55,252 bases of DNA from Thiohalobacter sp. (lineage in GTDB: Bacteria > Pseudomonadota > Gammaproteobacteria > DSM-19610), in contig JALSRZ010000095.1 of NCBI GenBank assembly GCA_026984515.1, forward strand, positions 1 through 55,252, given 5' to 3'. This document shows, piece by piece, positions 10,093 to 17,344 of this stretch. Both the position numbers and the translations under genes were made by a program. The notes beneath the pieces were generated by a model. That model was not told the DNA's origin and did not search any database. It was given only the letters and a program-made list of their open reading frames with translations. Positions within the stretch are counted from its first letter, which is position 1. Each line of letters opens with the position of its first letter.

Positions 10093-11795
10093 GCGGGGCC
10101 CTCCGCATCCCGCCAGCGGGTTTGCAGCAGCGCAGCGTCATCCGGTGCAATGTTCAGCAGCCGCAGCGCACCGGCCATTACACGGGAAAATACCGGGCCG
10201 GCAACGACACCGCCGAAGTGTTGACCGTTGTTCGGCTCATTGATGACCACCACGGCCACCAGGCGTGGATTACTGGCCGGCGCCATGCCGGCGAACACGG
10301 CCAGGTAGCGGTGATCGGCATAGCCCCCGGCAATGGATTTATGCGCGGTACCGGTCTTGCCTGCCACCCGGTAACCCTGCACCGCAGCCAGTGGTGCGGT
10401 GCCTCCCGGCTTGACCACCTCTTCCATCATCCTGCGCACCGCGCGTGCAACCCGTGGGGAGTACACCGCTCGCGCTTTGGCAGCTTCTTCACGCCGCAGC
10501 AGGGTAACCGGCACCCGGTACCCATCATTGGCGAACACGCTGTAGGCCTGTGCCAGCTGCAGAGCCGTCACCGACAGGCCGTAACCATAGGCCATTGTGG
10601 CCCGCTCGATATCGCGCCAGCGATGGAAATCCGACAGGTAACCGTCCGCCTCGCCGGGAAAACCGCTGGCCGTCGCCATGCCCAGGCCGGCACCGGTCAG
10701 CCCTTTCCAGATCACTTCCGGCTCCAGCGACAGCGCGATCTTGCTGGCCGCTACGTTGCTCGACTTGCGGATCACACCGGTCAGGTCCAGCGTGCCGTAA
10801 TTGTGCATATCGCGGATGGTGTTCACGCCCACCTGGAACAGGCCCGGCGAGGTATCGATCCGGGTGTTGACCTGGTAACGGCCGCTTTCCAGCGCCGAGG
10901 CAATCACAAATGGTTTCATGGTCGAACCCGGTTCGAATACATCGGTGACTGCGCGGTTGCGCAGCTTGTCCGGTTTCAGGCGCTTGCGGTTATTGGGATT
11001 AAAGGACGGCTGGTTGACCAGCGCCAGCACTTCACCGGTGCGATTATCCAGCACCACCACCGACCCGGAACGCGCATGCTGCTTGCTGACCGCGGCCTTC
11101 AGCTCCCGGTAGGCCAGGTACTGGATACGCCGGTCGATACTCAGTTTCAACGTCTTGCCCGGGTGCGCGGAGCGGATATTCTCCACGTTGGCAATAGTAT
11201 GACGGCGCCCGTCCTTGAGCACGCGCTTGGAACCCGGCTCACCGCTCAACCAGTCATCGTAGGCCAGTTCCAGCCCTTCCTGGCCGGCATCATCCACGTT
11301 GGTAAAACCCAGCAGGTGCGAGGCCACTTCACCGGCCGGGTAGTAGCGGCGGTACTCCTGCTGCTGGTAGACACCCGGCACCTCCAGCGACATCACCTGC
11401 TGCGCAAGGTCCGGTGCAATGTGGCGCCGCAGGTAGACAAATTCGCGGTTCTGGCGCTGACCCAGCAGCCGTTGCAGCTTGTCGGCACCGAGGTCCAGCA
11501 AACCGGCAATGCGCGACAGGTCTGCCGGCGACGCCACCAGTTCTTTCGGGTTCACCCAGACCGACTGTACCGGTGTACTAATCGCCAGCGGTTCATCGTT
11601 GCGGTCGACGATCATGCCACGATGCGCCGGCACCGGGACCACGCGCAAATGACGCAGGTCACCCTGCCCCTGCAGGAACTCGCGGTCCAGTAGTTGCAGC
11701 TGTCCGCTGCGGCCGACCAGCACGGCAAAGCCGGTCAGCATCAGGCCCACAACCACGTAGTGACGCATACGGCTGATGTGTGCCGGTTTACTCAT
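10089..11795 (-). CDS. ftsI: Septal transpeptidase FtsI (PBP3)
   Basis: Class B penicillin-binding protein that cross-links septal peptidoglycan with FtsW. Numbered from the ATG at 11795 there are 568 residues: a short cytoplasmic tail, one membrane segment (about 12-30), a PBP dimerisation domain containing RGMIVDRNDEPLA, and a transpeptidase domain with the active-site STMK (Ser291-Lys294), SSN (345-347) and KTG (480-482). A TTG lies one codon further upstream, but the ATG is the simpler start. ftsL ends 6 nt upstream. Length is slightly less than E. coli FtsI (588), which carries a longer, processed C-terminus. Confidence 0.96.
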   Translation of the reverse strand: MSKPAHISRMRHYVVVGLMLTGFAVLVGRSGQLQLLDREFLQGQGDLRHLRVVPVPAHRGMIVDRNDEPLAISTPVQSVWVNPKELVASPADLSRIAGLLDLGADKLQRLLGQRQNREFVYLRRHIAPDLAQQVMSLEVPGVYQQQEYRRYYPAGEVASHLLGFTNVDDAGQEGLELAYDDWLSGEPGSKRVLKDGRRHTIANVENIRSAHPGKTLKLSIDRRIQYLAYRELKAAVSKQHARSGSVVVLDNRTGEVLALVNQPSFNPNNRKRLKPDKLRNRAVTDVFEPGSTMKPFVIASALESGRYQVNTRIDTSPGLFQVGVNTIRDMHNYGTLDLTGVIRKSSNVAASKIALSLEPEVIWKGLTGAGLGMATASGFPGEADGYLSDFHRWRDIERATMAYGYGLSVTALQLAQAYSVFANDGYRVPVTLLRREEAAKARAVYSPRVARAVRRMMEEVVKPGGTAPLAAVQGYRVAGKTGTAHKSIAGGYADHRYLAVFAGMAPASNPRLVAVVVINEPNNGQHFGGVVAGPVFSRVMAGALRLLNIAPDDAALLQTRWRDAEGPA

Positions 11796-11801
11796 CAATG
11801 T

Positions 11802-12065
11802 TCATCGCCGCAGTATGACCACCTGTTGCGGGCCGGGTATTTCCATACCCAGGCGTTTACGTGCTGCACTTTCCACCTTGCCATGCGTGGTATGCGTGCT
11901 TTGCTCAAGCTGTAGCTGGCCCCACTCGACATTCATGGCATCGCGTTCCGACTCCAGTGCCTGCAGTTCAACAAACAGCTTGCGGCTTTGGTGCCTGGCA
12001 TAGGCCGCCGCCATGGCAGTCGCAATCACGGCCAGTATCAGCGCCGGTAACAGGAACGACTTCAT
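11802..12065 (-). CDS. ftsL: Cell division protein FtsL
   Basis: Bitopic divisome protein that, with FtsB and FtsQ, activates FtsWI. The 87-residue sequence is recognisable by position and architecture more than by motif: an N-terminal membrane segment (about 3-22), then a heptad-like coiled coil (about 25-58) and a short C-terminal tail ending [16 protein letters not shown], which is typical of FtsL. ATG overlaps the rsmH stop as ATGA. The cytoplasmic tail is only a couple of residues, shorter than in E. coli. Confidence 0.93.
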   Translation of the reverse strand: MKSFLLPALILAVIATAMAAAYARHQSRKLFVELQALESERDAMNVEWGQLQLEQSTHTTHGKVESAARKRLGMEIPGPQQVVILRR

Positions 12066-12994
12066 GCGGGCCGCTCCGCGACACGTAACACCGCACTGCG
12101 CGCGCGGGGGTTGCTGCTGATCTCCTGTTCGTCGGCCCGTAGCGCTTTACCCACGGTCCGCAGGCGCGGCCGATAGTGATCCGGCATCACCGGCAAATCC
12201 GGCGGCAGCTGCGGGCCGTGCTGCTGGTCGCGGATGAAACGCTTGACGATGCGGTCTTCCAGCGAGTGGAAACTGATCACCGCCAGCCGGCCACGGGGGG
12301 CAAGCACCTCGACAGCCTGCGGCAGCACTGCTTCCAGCGCATCGAGTTCGCGGTTGATAAAAATACGGATAGCCTGAAAACTGCGCGTCGCCGGGTGCCG
12401 CTTGTGTGCATGACCCGGTACCGCGGCAGCAATCAGTTCGGCCAGCTGTACGGTAGTGGTAACCGGGCTTTCCTCGCGCGCCCGCACCAGCTTGCGGGCA
12501 ATACGGCGCGAGTGGCGTTCTTCGCCGTACTTCCACAGCACATCCGCAATTTCCTTCTCCGTGGCGCCGGCCAGCCAGTCACTGGCGCTTTGCCCGCTGT
12601 GCGGGTTCATGCGCATATCGAGGGGGCCCTCCCGGAGGAAACTGAAACCACGCTGCGCATCGTCCAGCTGTGGTGACGAAACGCCGAGATCCAGCAGGAT
12701 GCCATCCACCTTCCCTTCCCAATTCAGTTCTGACACGACCGCTCCAAGTTGTTCAAAGCTCCCGTGGCGCAAATCCAGGCGCTGCTCCCCACTGAAACGG
12801 TCCGCTGCAAACGCCAGCGCGTCGGAATCCCGGTCAAAAGCCAGCAGCCGCCCGCGTGTTCCCAGCCTGTCCAGCAGCGCTGCCGCGTGACCGCCGCGCC
12901 CGAAGGTGCCGTCTATATACAAACCGTCCGGCCTGACCTGCAGTGCGTCCAGTACCTGATCGAGCAGTACCGGACGGTGTAGTTCATGCACCAA
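12062..12994 (-). CDS. rsmH: 16S rRNA (cytosine(1402)-N4)-methyltransferase RsmH
   Basis: SAM-dependent methyltransferase that N4-methylates C1402 in the 16S rRNA decoding centre; formerly MraW. The 310-residue protein shows the SAM-binding [11 protein letters not shown] motif near the N-terminus, a helical insertion, and the conserved [11 protein letters not shown] and [13 protein letters not shown] motifs. No ATG is available at the start: the frame opens TTG-GTG-CAT, so translation begins at a TTG (12994) or at the adjacent GTG. The mraZ stop is only 2 nt upstream, so initiation probably depends on coupling. Confidence 0.96.
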   Translation of the reverse strand: MVHELHRPVLLDQVLDALQVRPDGLYIDGTFGRGGHAAALLDRLGTRGRLLAFDRDSDALAFAADRFSGEQRLDLRHGSFEQLGAVVSELNWEGKVDGILLDLGVSSPQLDDAQRGFSFLREGPLDMRMNPHSGQSASDWLAGATEKEIADVLWKYGEERHSRRIARKLVRAREESPVTTTVQLAELIAAAVPGHAHKRHPATRSFQAIRIFINRELDALEAVLPQAVEVLAPRGRLAVISFHSLEDRIVKRFIRDQQHGPQLPPDLPVMPDHYRPRLRTVGKALRADEQEISSNPRARSAVLRVAERPA

Positions 12995-12996
12995 GA

Positions 12997-13449
12997 TCAG
13001 AGCGTCAGCGTTTCGAGTGGATGCGGCCGGTCATCGTTGTCCGCACGACCGCCCATCCAGCTGCTGCCAATCTGTTCCCAGCTTTCCTCGTTCCATATTT
13101 CAAATTTCTTGCCCACGCCGACCAGCGCCACGCTCTTGTCCAGGTGGGCGAAATCACGCAGGCGGGGCGCGATCAGGATGCGGCCGTTGCCGTCCAGCTC
13201 GACTTCGGTGGCATAACCGACCAACATACGCTGCATGTCGCGGGTGCGACGATCCTGGTTGGGGGTACGGATCAGCTGGAGTTCGATATCTTCCCATTCG
13301 GGCTGGGGGTACAGCAGCAGGCAGCCATCGTCGTGCACGGTCAGCACCAGCCGACCGTCGTAGCGTTCGCTGAGCAACGCCCGATAGCGGGTCGGCAAGG
13401 CCATGCGCCCCTTGGCATCGAGCTTGACTGAACTACCTCCGCGGAACAC
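12997..13449 (-). CDS. mraZ: Transcriptional regulator MraZ
   Basis: DNA-binding autorepressor of the dcw operon and first gene of the cluster. The 150-residue protein has two SpoVT/AbrB-type swapped-hairpin domains, each with the family motif: [17 protein letters not shown] (about 7-23) and [17 protein letters not shown] (about 82-98). Translation appears to start at GTG preceded by GGGAG. Family members bind TGGGN repeats spaced by about one helical turn upstream of mraZ; a matching array lies at 13466-13499. Confidence 0.97.
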   Translation of the reverse strand: MFRGGSSVKLDAKGRMALPTRYRALLSERYDGRLVLTVHDDGCLLLYPQPEWEDIELQLIRTPNQDRRTRDMQRMLVGYATEVELDGNGRILIAPRLRDFAHLDKSVALVGVGKKFEIWNEESWEQIGSSWMGGRADNDDRPHPLETLTL

Positions 13450-13465
13450 TGGACTCCCGTCGACC

Positions 13466-13499
13466 TCCCATTATTACCACTAATTTCCACTTCACCCCA
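13466..13499 (-). promoter_or_regulatory. MraZ-box operator array upstream of mraZ
   Basis: Four TGGNN boxes on the minus strand lie in helical phase: TGGGG (13499-13495), TGGAA (13489-13485), TGGTA (13479-13475) and TGGGA (13470-13466), at spacings of 10, 10 and 9 bp. This matches the known MraZ operator, direct TGGGN repeats with 5-nt gaps. The array lies between the promoter and the mraZ start, as in E. coli. The two middle boxes are degenerate. Confidence 0.75.
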
Positions 13500-13508
13500 C
13501 TTTTTGAC

Positions 13509-13538
13509 ACTATAGGTAGCAAATCCCCACCTTGTCAA
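13509..13538 (-). promoter_or_regulatory. Sigma70 promoter of the dcw operon
   Basis: On the minus strand a perfect -35 TTGACA (13538-13533) is followed after 18 bp by TATAGT (13514-13509), one mismatch from consensus. Transcription would begin near 13502, just before the MraZ boxes and about 53 nt upstream of mraZ. A further TGGGG (13529-13525) falls inside the spacer. Confidence 0.75.
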
Positions 13539-13706
13539 GGTGAAAACGGAAAATTCCTTCTTTATGGACAGTAACTTAGCACCGACAGGGCAGTGTGTGG
13601 ACGAGGCCGGGCAATCCCGGGCACCCGGTTTAAATTAGAAATCAGTTGCTTGGTGACTGTTGCTATGGAAACGCTTCAACTTGGCTGGTCGACCTGACCA
13701 GGAGTC

Positions 13707-13712
13707 TATAAT
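13707..13712 (+). promoter_or_regulatory. Candidate -10 element for the MBL-fold gene
   Basis: A perfect TATAAT lies in an AT-rich stretch upstream of the plus-strand metallo-beta-lactamase-fold gene, about 76 bp before its chosen ATG. No convincing -35 is seen at 16-18 bp, although TTGGCT lies 20 bp upstream. The rest of the gap between the divergent mraZ and this gene holds no ORF. Confidence 0.35.
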
Positions 13713-13788
13713 TATTTCTATATATTGTTAAATATTAATTATGTTTTTATACTCCCCCAAATCAGACTTTGGGCACGCTGGAGGCCGC

Positions 13789-14694
13789 ATGGACATACAA
13801 CACTTTTACGATGAACGCACAGGCACGCTGACCTACGTGGTATTCGATACCGACAGCAGGGATGCCGTGGTCATCGACCCGGTACTGGATTACGATCCGG
13901 TCGGCTCGCGGATCTGGACCGAATCGGTGCAGAAAGTACTGGACTTTGTCGACCGCAAGCAACTGAAAATCCACTTTATCCTGGAAACCCATGCGCATGC
14001 TGATCACCTGTCCGGTGCACAGATGATCAAGGAACAGCACCCGGGCGCCTGCACCGCCATCGGCGCGCACATCACCAGGGTCCAGGAGATCTTCAAGGCC
14101 TATTTTGACCTGCCGGACGACTTTCCGACCGATGGCAGCCAGTTCGACCGGCTGCTGGAAGACGGCGAGACCGTGCAGGCGGGCAGCTTGTCTTTCCAGG
14201 TCCTCTTCACGCCCGGCCATACTCCGGCGTGCGCAACCTACCGGTTCGACGACGCTGTCTTTACCGGGGACACCCTGTTCATGCCGGACACGGGCACCGG
14301 CCGCTGCGACTTTCCGGGCGGCAGCGCCCGGGACCTGTACCACTCGATCACCGGCAGGCTCTATACGCTGCCGGACGACACGCGTGTTTTTGTCGGGCAT
14401 GACTACATGAAGAACGGACGCGAACTGGCGTTTGAAACCAGCATTGGCGAACAGAAATCCCGCAATGTGCAATTGCGCGCAGACACCGGTGAAGCGGAGT
14501 TCGTAAAATTCCGTACCGGGAACGACCAGACACTGGCCGCGCCCAGACTGCTGTTCCAGAGTGTGCAGGTCAACATCGACGCCGGCGCCCTGCCAGAAGC
14601 TGCTGACAACGAAAAACGGTACCTGAAAATTCCGATCAATATCTTCCGGCCGGAACCAAAGGCGGAAGATATGGCGCTGGAGAAGGTGGGCTAA
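13789..14694 (+). CDS. MBL-fold hydrolase, persulfide dioxygenase/Blh-like
   Basis: Metallo-beta-lactamase-fold protein of 301 residues. Numbered from the ATG at 13789, the metal ligands are visible as THAHADH (His68, His70, Asp72, His73), His144 in TPGHTPACA, Asp161 in FTGDTLF and His204 in VGHDY. The segment TGTGRCDFPGG and the overall spacing resemble the ETHE1/persulfide dioxygenase and Blh branch, which act in sulfide detoxification, rather than true beta-lactamases. The substrate is not proven by sequence. The frame is open a further 16 codons upstream to an ATG at 13741, but GGAGG at 13780-13784 favours the internal start. It stands alone, divergent from mraZ. Confidence 0.85.
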   Translation: MDIQHFYDERTGTLTYVVFDTDSRDAVVIDPVLDYDPVGSRIWTESVQKVLDFVDRKQLKIHFILETHAHADHLSGAQMIKEQHPGACTAIGAHITRVQEIFKAYFDLPDDFPTDGSQFDRLLEDGETVQAGSLSFQVLFTPGHTPACATYRFDDAVFTGDTLFMPDTGTGRCDFPGGSARDLYHSITGRLYTLPDDTRVFVGHDYMKNGRELAFETSIGEQKSRNVQLRADTGEAEFVKFRTGNDQTLAAPRLLFQSVQVNIDAGALPEAADNEKRYLKIPINIFRPEPKAEDMALEKVG

Positions 14695-14728
14695 CGCGGA
14701 AAGCGTCCTTGTTGCCAGGAAACAACCC

Positions 14729-14795
14729 GCAGGAGCGGCCCCCTGACCGCGATCGCCGGCTCAACCACCGCGCCGAAGGCCGGCGGCGCTCCTGC
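14729..14795. repeat. REP-like inverted repeat between convergent genes
   Basis: Perfect 9-bp arms GCAGGAGCG (14729-14737) and CGCTCCTGC (14787-14795) enclose GC-rich secondary palindromes. The head GCAGGAGCG and the following GGCCCCCTGACCGCGATC resemble the GTAGGAGCGG-type REP elements widespread in gammaproteobacteria. It lies between the convergent MBL-fold and PEP-CTERM genes and may serve as a terminator for one or both. A related pair occurs at 38023-38107. Confidence 0.6.
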
Positions 14796-14807
14796 AGAGG
14801 GGTTTGC

Positions 14808-15506
14808 CTAAGCGCGGGAGCGGCGCCTGGACACCCCTGCCAGGGCGAGCAGACCGGAACCGAACAGCCACAGGGCGGCGGGCACCGGAACCGGGTTTAC
14901 GATCAGGCCAACGCCTCCCAGTTTTTTCTGGATAAAGGCTTCTTCACCACCATTCAGAGTGGTGGCGCTCAGGTTGTTCTGAAACGAGATCTGTAACGAG
15001 GTATCGGAACCCCAGCCGGCAGTATCCGCCAGGTTAACACTGGTTCCGCCGGACCAGGCCACGGTTGCGCCGCCCGTATCACCCAGCCCTGCGACATTGA
15101 AAATGCTTGCGTCGTTACATGCCAGGATTCCACAGGTAGTAGTGGTACTGGTAACTCCCAGGCGACCGGAAGCAGCGACGCTGGCATCAACACCCTTCCT
15201 TCTGTAATCCCCCTGTTCCTGCATGGCGAGGGAGGTGATGTCGTAACCCGGGGTAGTGGCCACCACGTCGATGATCAGCGTATCACTCGCGGTCACGGCA
15301 CCCGCGCCGTTCAGGGATTCCGCCTTGAAGGCTGGCGGCTGAAAAACAAGACTGTTACCTACCACGATGCCCGACCCGAACAGAGTAGCGTCATCGAAGG
15401 TAAAGGAAACATCCGTGCCAACCAGCGTAACGATGGTTGCCTGGCCGGATGTGGAAATGCCCAGCAGCAGGGCAGCCGCCGCGAGTTTCAGTCTGGATAC
15501 TTTCAT
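14808..15506 (-). CDS. PEP-CTERM-type secreted protein, paralogue A
   Basis: Predicted exported protein of 232 residues with a signal peptide (MKVSRLKLAAAALLLGISTSGQA), a beta-rich body of Thr/Ser/Gly-rich sequence, and a C-terminal sorting signal VPVPAALWLFGSGLLALAG followed by SRRRSRA. That tripartite tail (VPxP, hydrophobic helix, Arg cluster) is the gammaproteobacterial form of the PEP-CTERM signal, recognised by exosortase for surface attachment or release. The start at 15506 is preferred over 15515 because AAAGGA then sits 10 nt upstream. The ESLNGAG and EQGDY stretches are shared with the neighbouring gene. Biological role unknown; no exosortase is in the window. Confidence 0.75.
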   Translation of the reverse strand: MKVSRLKLAAAALLLGISTSGQATIVTLVGTDVSFTFDDATLFGSGIVVGNSLVFQPPAFKAESLNGAGAVTASDTLIIDVVATTPGYDITSLAMQEQGDYRRKGVDASVAASGRLGVTSTTTTCGILACNDASIFNVAGLGDTGGATVAWSGGTSVNLADTAGWGSDTSLQISFQNNLSATTLNGGEEAFIQKKLGGVGLIVNPVPVPAALWLFGSGLLALAGVSRRRSRA

Positions 15507-15562
15507 GCTGATCATCCTTTAAATTTGCTCCGTGCACCCTGGCCAACCGGGAGCCGCGTGAT

Positions 15563-16261
15563 TTACTTCCGGCGCCGGCAGCGACCGGCGAGCATAACAA
15601 AGCCACTGACAAACAGCCACAGGCTGGCGGGCAAGGGAACCGGTGTCGTGACCACAGTCATCAACCCGCTGCCGACCAGCTTGTTCTGTATACGGGCGCT
15701 TTCGCCGCTAGCGCCGGACGATGCCGTTAACAGGCTGTCCAGTGTCAGATCAATCGAGGTGACGCCGTTCCACATGGGAGTACCGAGATCTACCGAGGCA
15801 GTGCTCGACCAGGGTGTCAGGACGTTCTTCACGGTAAAATCATCACTACTGACCAGAGGGGTCGACACCGTGGTAGCCGGCACGCCGCTGTCGGTCACGT
15901 CAAAGTCCGCACTGGTGCTGACTGCCGTGCTGCCACTGCTCATCTGGTAGTCACCCTGCTGCTCGACCGCAACGGATTTGAACCGGTAACCGCTTTTTGC
16001 CACCACCGTTACCGTCCCCAGGGCAGAAAAGGAGCTGGGGCCGGCACCATTGAGCGACTCCGCGAAAAAATCCGTCGGCTGGGCAATGATGGAATCGCCC
16101 ACTGCGGTCAGCGTGCCATAGGCCGCCATGCCAGGCTGCGCACTGTCATAGTAAAAATCAACCGTTGCGCCCGGGAGGTGAACCAGCACGGCGTGAGCCG
16201 GCAGTGCGCACAACAACAGGGTGGTCGCGAGGGCTCGCCCGACCAGCGTGGAAAACGACAA
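15563..16261 (-). CDS. PEP-CTERM-type secreted protein, paralogue B
   Basis: Paralogue of the gene downstream, also 232 residues from the chosen start. A signal peptide ends at LPAHA, the body shares AESLNGAG and EQQGDY with paralogue A, and the C-terminus is VPLPASLWLFVSGFVMLAG followed by RCRRRK, a degenerate form of the PEP-CTERM signal (GSGLL replaced by VSGFV). No ATG is suitable: a TTG at 16261 lies 5 nt after a strong AAGGAGG and is the likely start. The two genes are 56 bp apart on the same strand and probably arose by tandem duplication. Function unknown. Confidence 0.72.
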   Translation of the reverse strand: MSFSTLVGRALATTLLLCALPAHAVLVHLPGATVDFYYDSAQPGMAAYGTLTAVGDSIIAQPTDFFAESLNGAGPSSFSALGTVTVVAKSGYRFKSVAVEQQGDYQMSSGSTAVSTSADFDVTDSGVPATTVSTPLVSSDDFTVKNVLTPWSSTASVDLGTPMWNGVTSIDLTLDSLLTASSGASGESARIQNKLVGSGLMTVVTTPVPLPASLWLFVSGFVMLAGRCRRRK

Positions 16262-16454
16262 ACTATCCTCCTTGTAATACAACCTGTACCGCTTTCTTTA
16301 TGTTTTTCGCCTGGTGTATATAAGCAACAATCCAGCCAATAGTATTTACTCTTAAAAAACAACAGGCTGCAAATCAGCCCCGGTCGCAGCGTAAAGCATA
16401 CCGACAGCAGCAAAAATCGGACGGCATGCACGACCCCGGTTATTTTCTCTATTT

Positions 16455-16483
16455 ATCATAGGGATACCGAATACCCGTGACAG
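16455..16483 (-). promoter_or_regulatory. Candidate promoter for the PEP-CTERM gene pair
   Basis: On the minus strand CTGTCA (16483-16478) and TATGAT (16460-16455) are separated by 17 bp. The -35 is poor. The site lies about 190 bp before the TTG start of paralogue B, and the 22-bp palindrome at 16492-16513 is placed just upstream of the -35. The stretch 16262-16454 contains no recognisable gene. Confidence 0.25.
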
Positions 16484-16491
16484 GCCCTGGC

Positions 16492-16513
16492 AGTATATTG
16501 ACGTCAATATACT
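16492..16513. promoter_or_regulatory. 22-bp perfect palindrome, possible operator
   Basis: A perfect dyad with no loop, half-site AGTATATTGAC meeting its complement at 16502/16503. It is AT-rich except for the central GACGTC and has no adjacent T-run, so it reads better as a dimeric-regulator binding site than as a terminator. It is in the 500-bp gap between ssb and the PEP-CTERM genes. No candidate regulator gene is adjacent. Confidence 0.45.
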
Positions 16514-16597
16514 CGACAGAAATTCATCGTGTTTACAGTGAGCTATGGACGCCACACCCCGCCCGAGCGGCAGAGTCACTCACCGCAAACCCACCGA

Positions 16598-16617
16598 ACA
16601 GGCTCCCAGGAGCCTGT
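16598..16617. repeat. Short hairpin overlapping the edge of the ssb-proximal palindrome
   Basis: ACAGGCTCC and GGAGCCTGT form a perfect 9-bp stem around a CA centre. Its right arm overlaps the first bases of the 154-bp palindrome at 16613, so the two structures would be mutually exclusive in RNA. Confidence 0.5.
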
Positions 16618-16766
16618 CGGGTTTAGGAACAATCTACTGCGCTGGCGGGAGAGCGGCCCGGATTCCCGCAATTTTTCGTTGCGTAGGTCCACTATGCGCC
16701 TCAAAATTGCGAAAATCCGGACTCGCTCTCCCACCATGCTCGCTACGATTGCCTAAACCCGACAGG
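16613..16766. repeat. 154-bp palindromic (MITE-like) element abutting ssb
   Basis: Terminal arms CCTGTCGGGTTTAGG (16613-16627) and CCTAAACCCGACAGG (16752-16766) are exact complements. The interior continues as an imperfect palindrome: GGGAGAGCG...CCGGATT...CGCAATTTT answers AAAATTGCG...AATCCGG...CGCTCTCCC. It ends 4 bp from the ssb stop and carries no ORF. It has the form of a non-autonomous mobile palindrome and could also terminate ssb transcription. Confidence 0.65.
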
Positions 16767-16769
16767 CCC

Positions 16770-17216
16770 CTAGAAGGGTATATCGTCGTCGAACTCGTCG
16801 GCCGTCGCCGCGGCTGCGGGCGCTTTTGCCGGGGCGGAACGCGAAGCCGAACCACCGCCAAAATCAGCGCTGCCGCCGCCGCGGCCACCCAGCATCTGCA
16901 TTTCGTTGGCGATGATTTCCGTGGTGTAGCGGTCGTTGCCGTTCTTGTCCTGCCATTTGCGGGTCTGCAGCTTGCCTTCGATATAGACCTGCGAACCCTT
17001 TTTCAGGTACTCACCGGCAATCTCGGCAAGCCGGCGGTAGAACACGATGTTGTGCCACTCGGTCTTTTCCTTCTGTTCACCGGTCTGCTTGTCCTTCCAG
17101 GACTCGCTGGTCGCCAGCGTGACGTTGCAGACGGCATTGCCGTTGGACATGTAACGCACTTCCGGGTCCTTGCCCAGGTTGCCGACCAGAATGACTTTAT
17201 TGATGCCTCGTGCCAT
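16770..17216 (-). CDS. ssb: Single-stranded DNA-binding protein SSB
   Basis: Binds and protects ssDNA in replication, recombination and repair, and recruits partners through its acidic tip. The 148-residue protein has an N-terminal OB fold (about 1-110, [22 protein letters not shown] onward), a Gly-, Ala- and Ser-rich linker and the conserved C-terminal tip DDDIPF. It lies downstream of the MFS gene on the same strand, 128 bp away, in the uvrA / MFS / ssb arrangement also seen in Pseudomonas. Confidence 0.97.
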   Translation of the reverse strand: MARGINKVILVGNLGKDPEVRYMSNGNAVCNVTLATSESWKDKQTGEQKEKTEWHNIVFYRRLAEIAGEYLKKGSQVYIEGKLQTRKWQDKNGNDRYTTEIIANEMQMLGGRGGGSADFGGGSASRSAPAKAPAAAATADEFDDDIPF

Positions 17217-17344
17217 GATTTTTTCCCTCGCTCAAAGCCACCTTCCGTGTGACCCTGTGAATGTAGTGTGGATACAGAACCCGGCCATCATAACGACTGT
17301 CGCGGCGACTGCCCAGCCCGGTACGCAAGTGTTTGATTCGTGGT

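Noticed and set aside
8650-10224. 524-codon plus-strand frame across murE and into ftsI, with similar ones opposite murC and ftsI
   Set aside because: Composition and phase are those of antisense shadows; the real genes are unambiguous.
16352-16756. Possible small genes in the ssb-PEP-CTERM gap (75-codon frames on both strands)
   Set aside because: They run through palindromic repeat DNA, lack convincing ribosome binding sites and show no protein-like composition.
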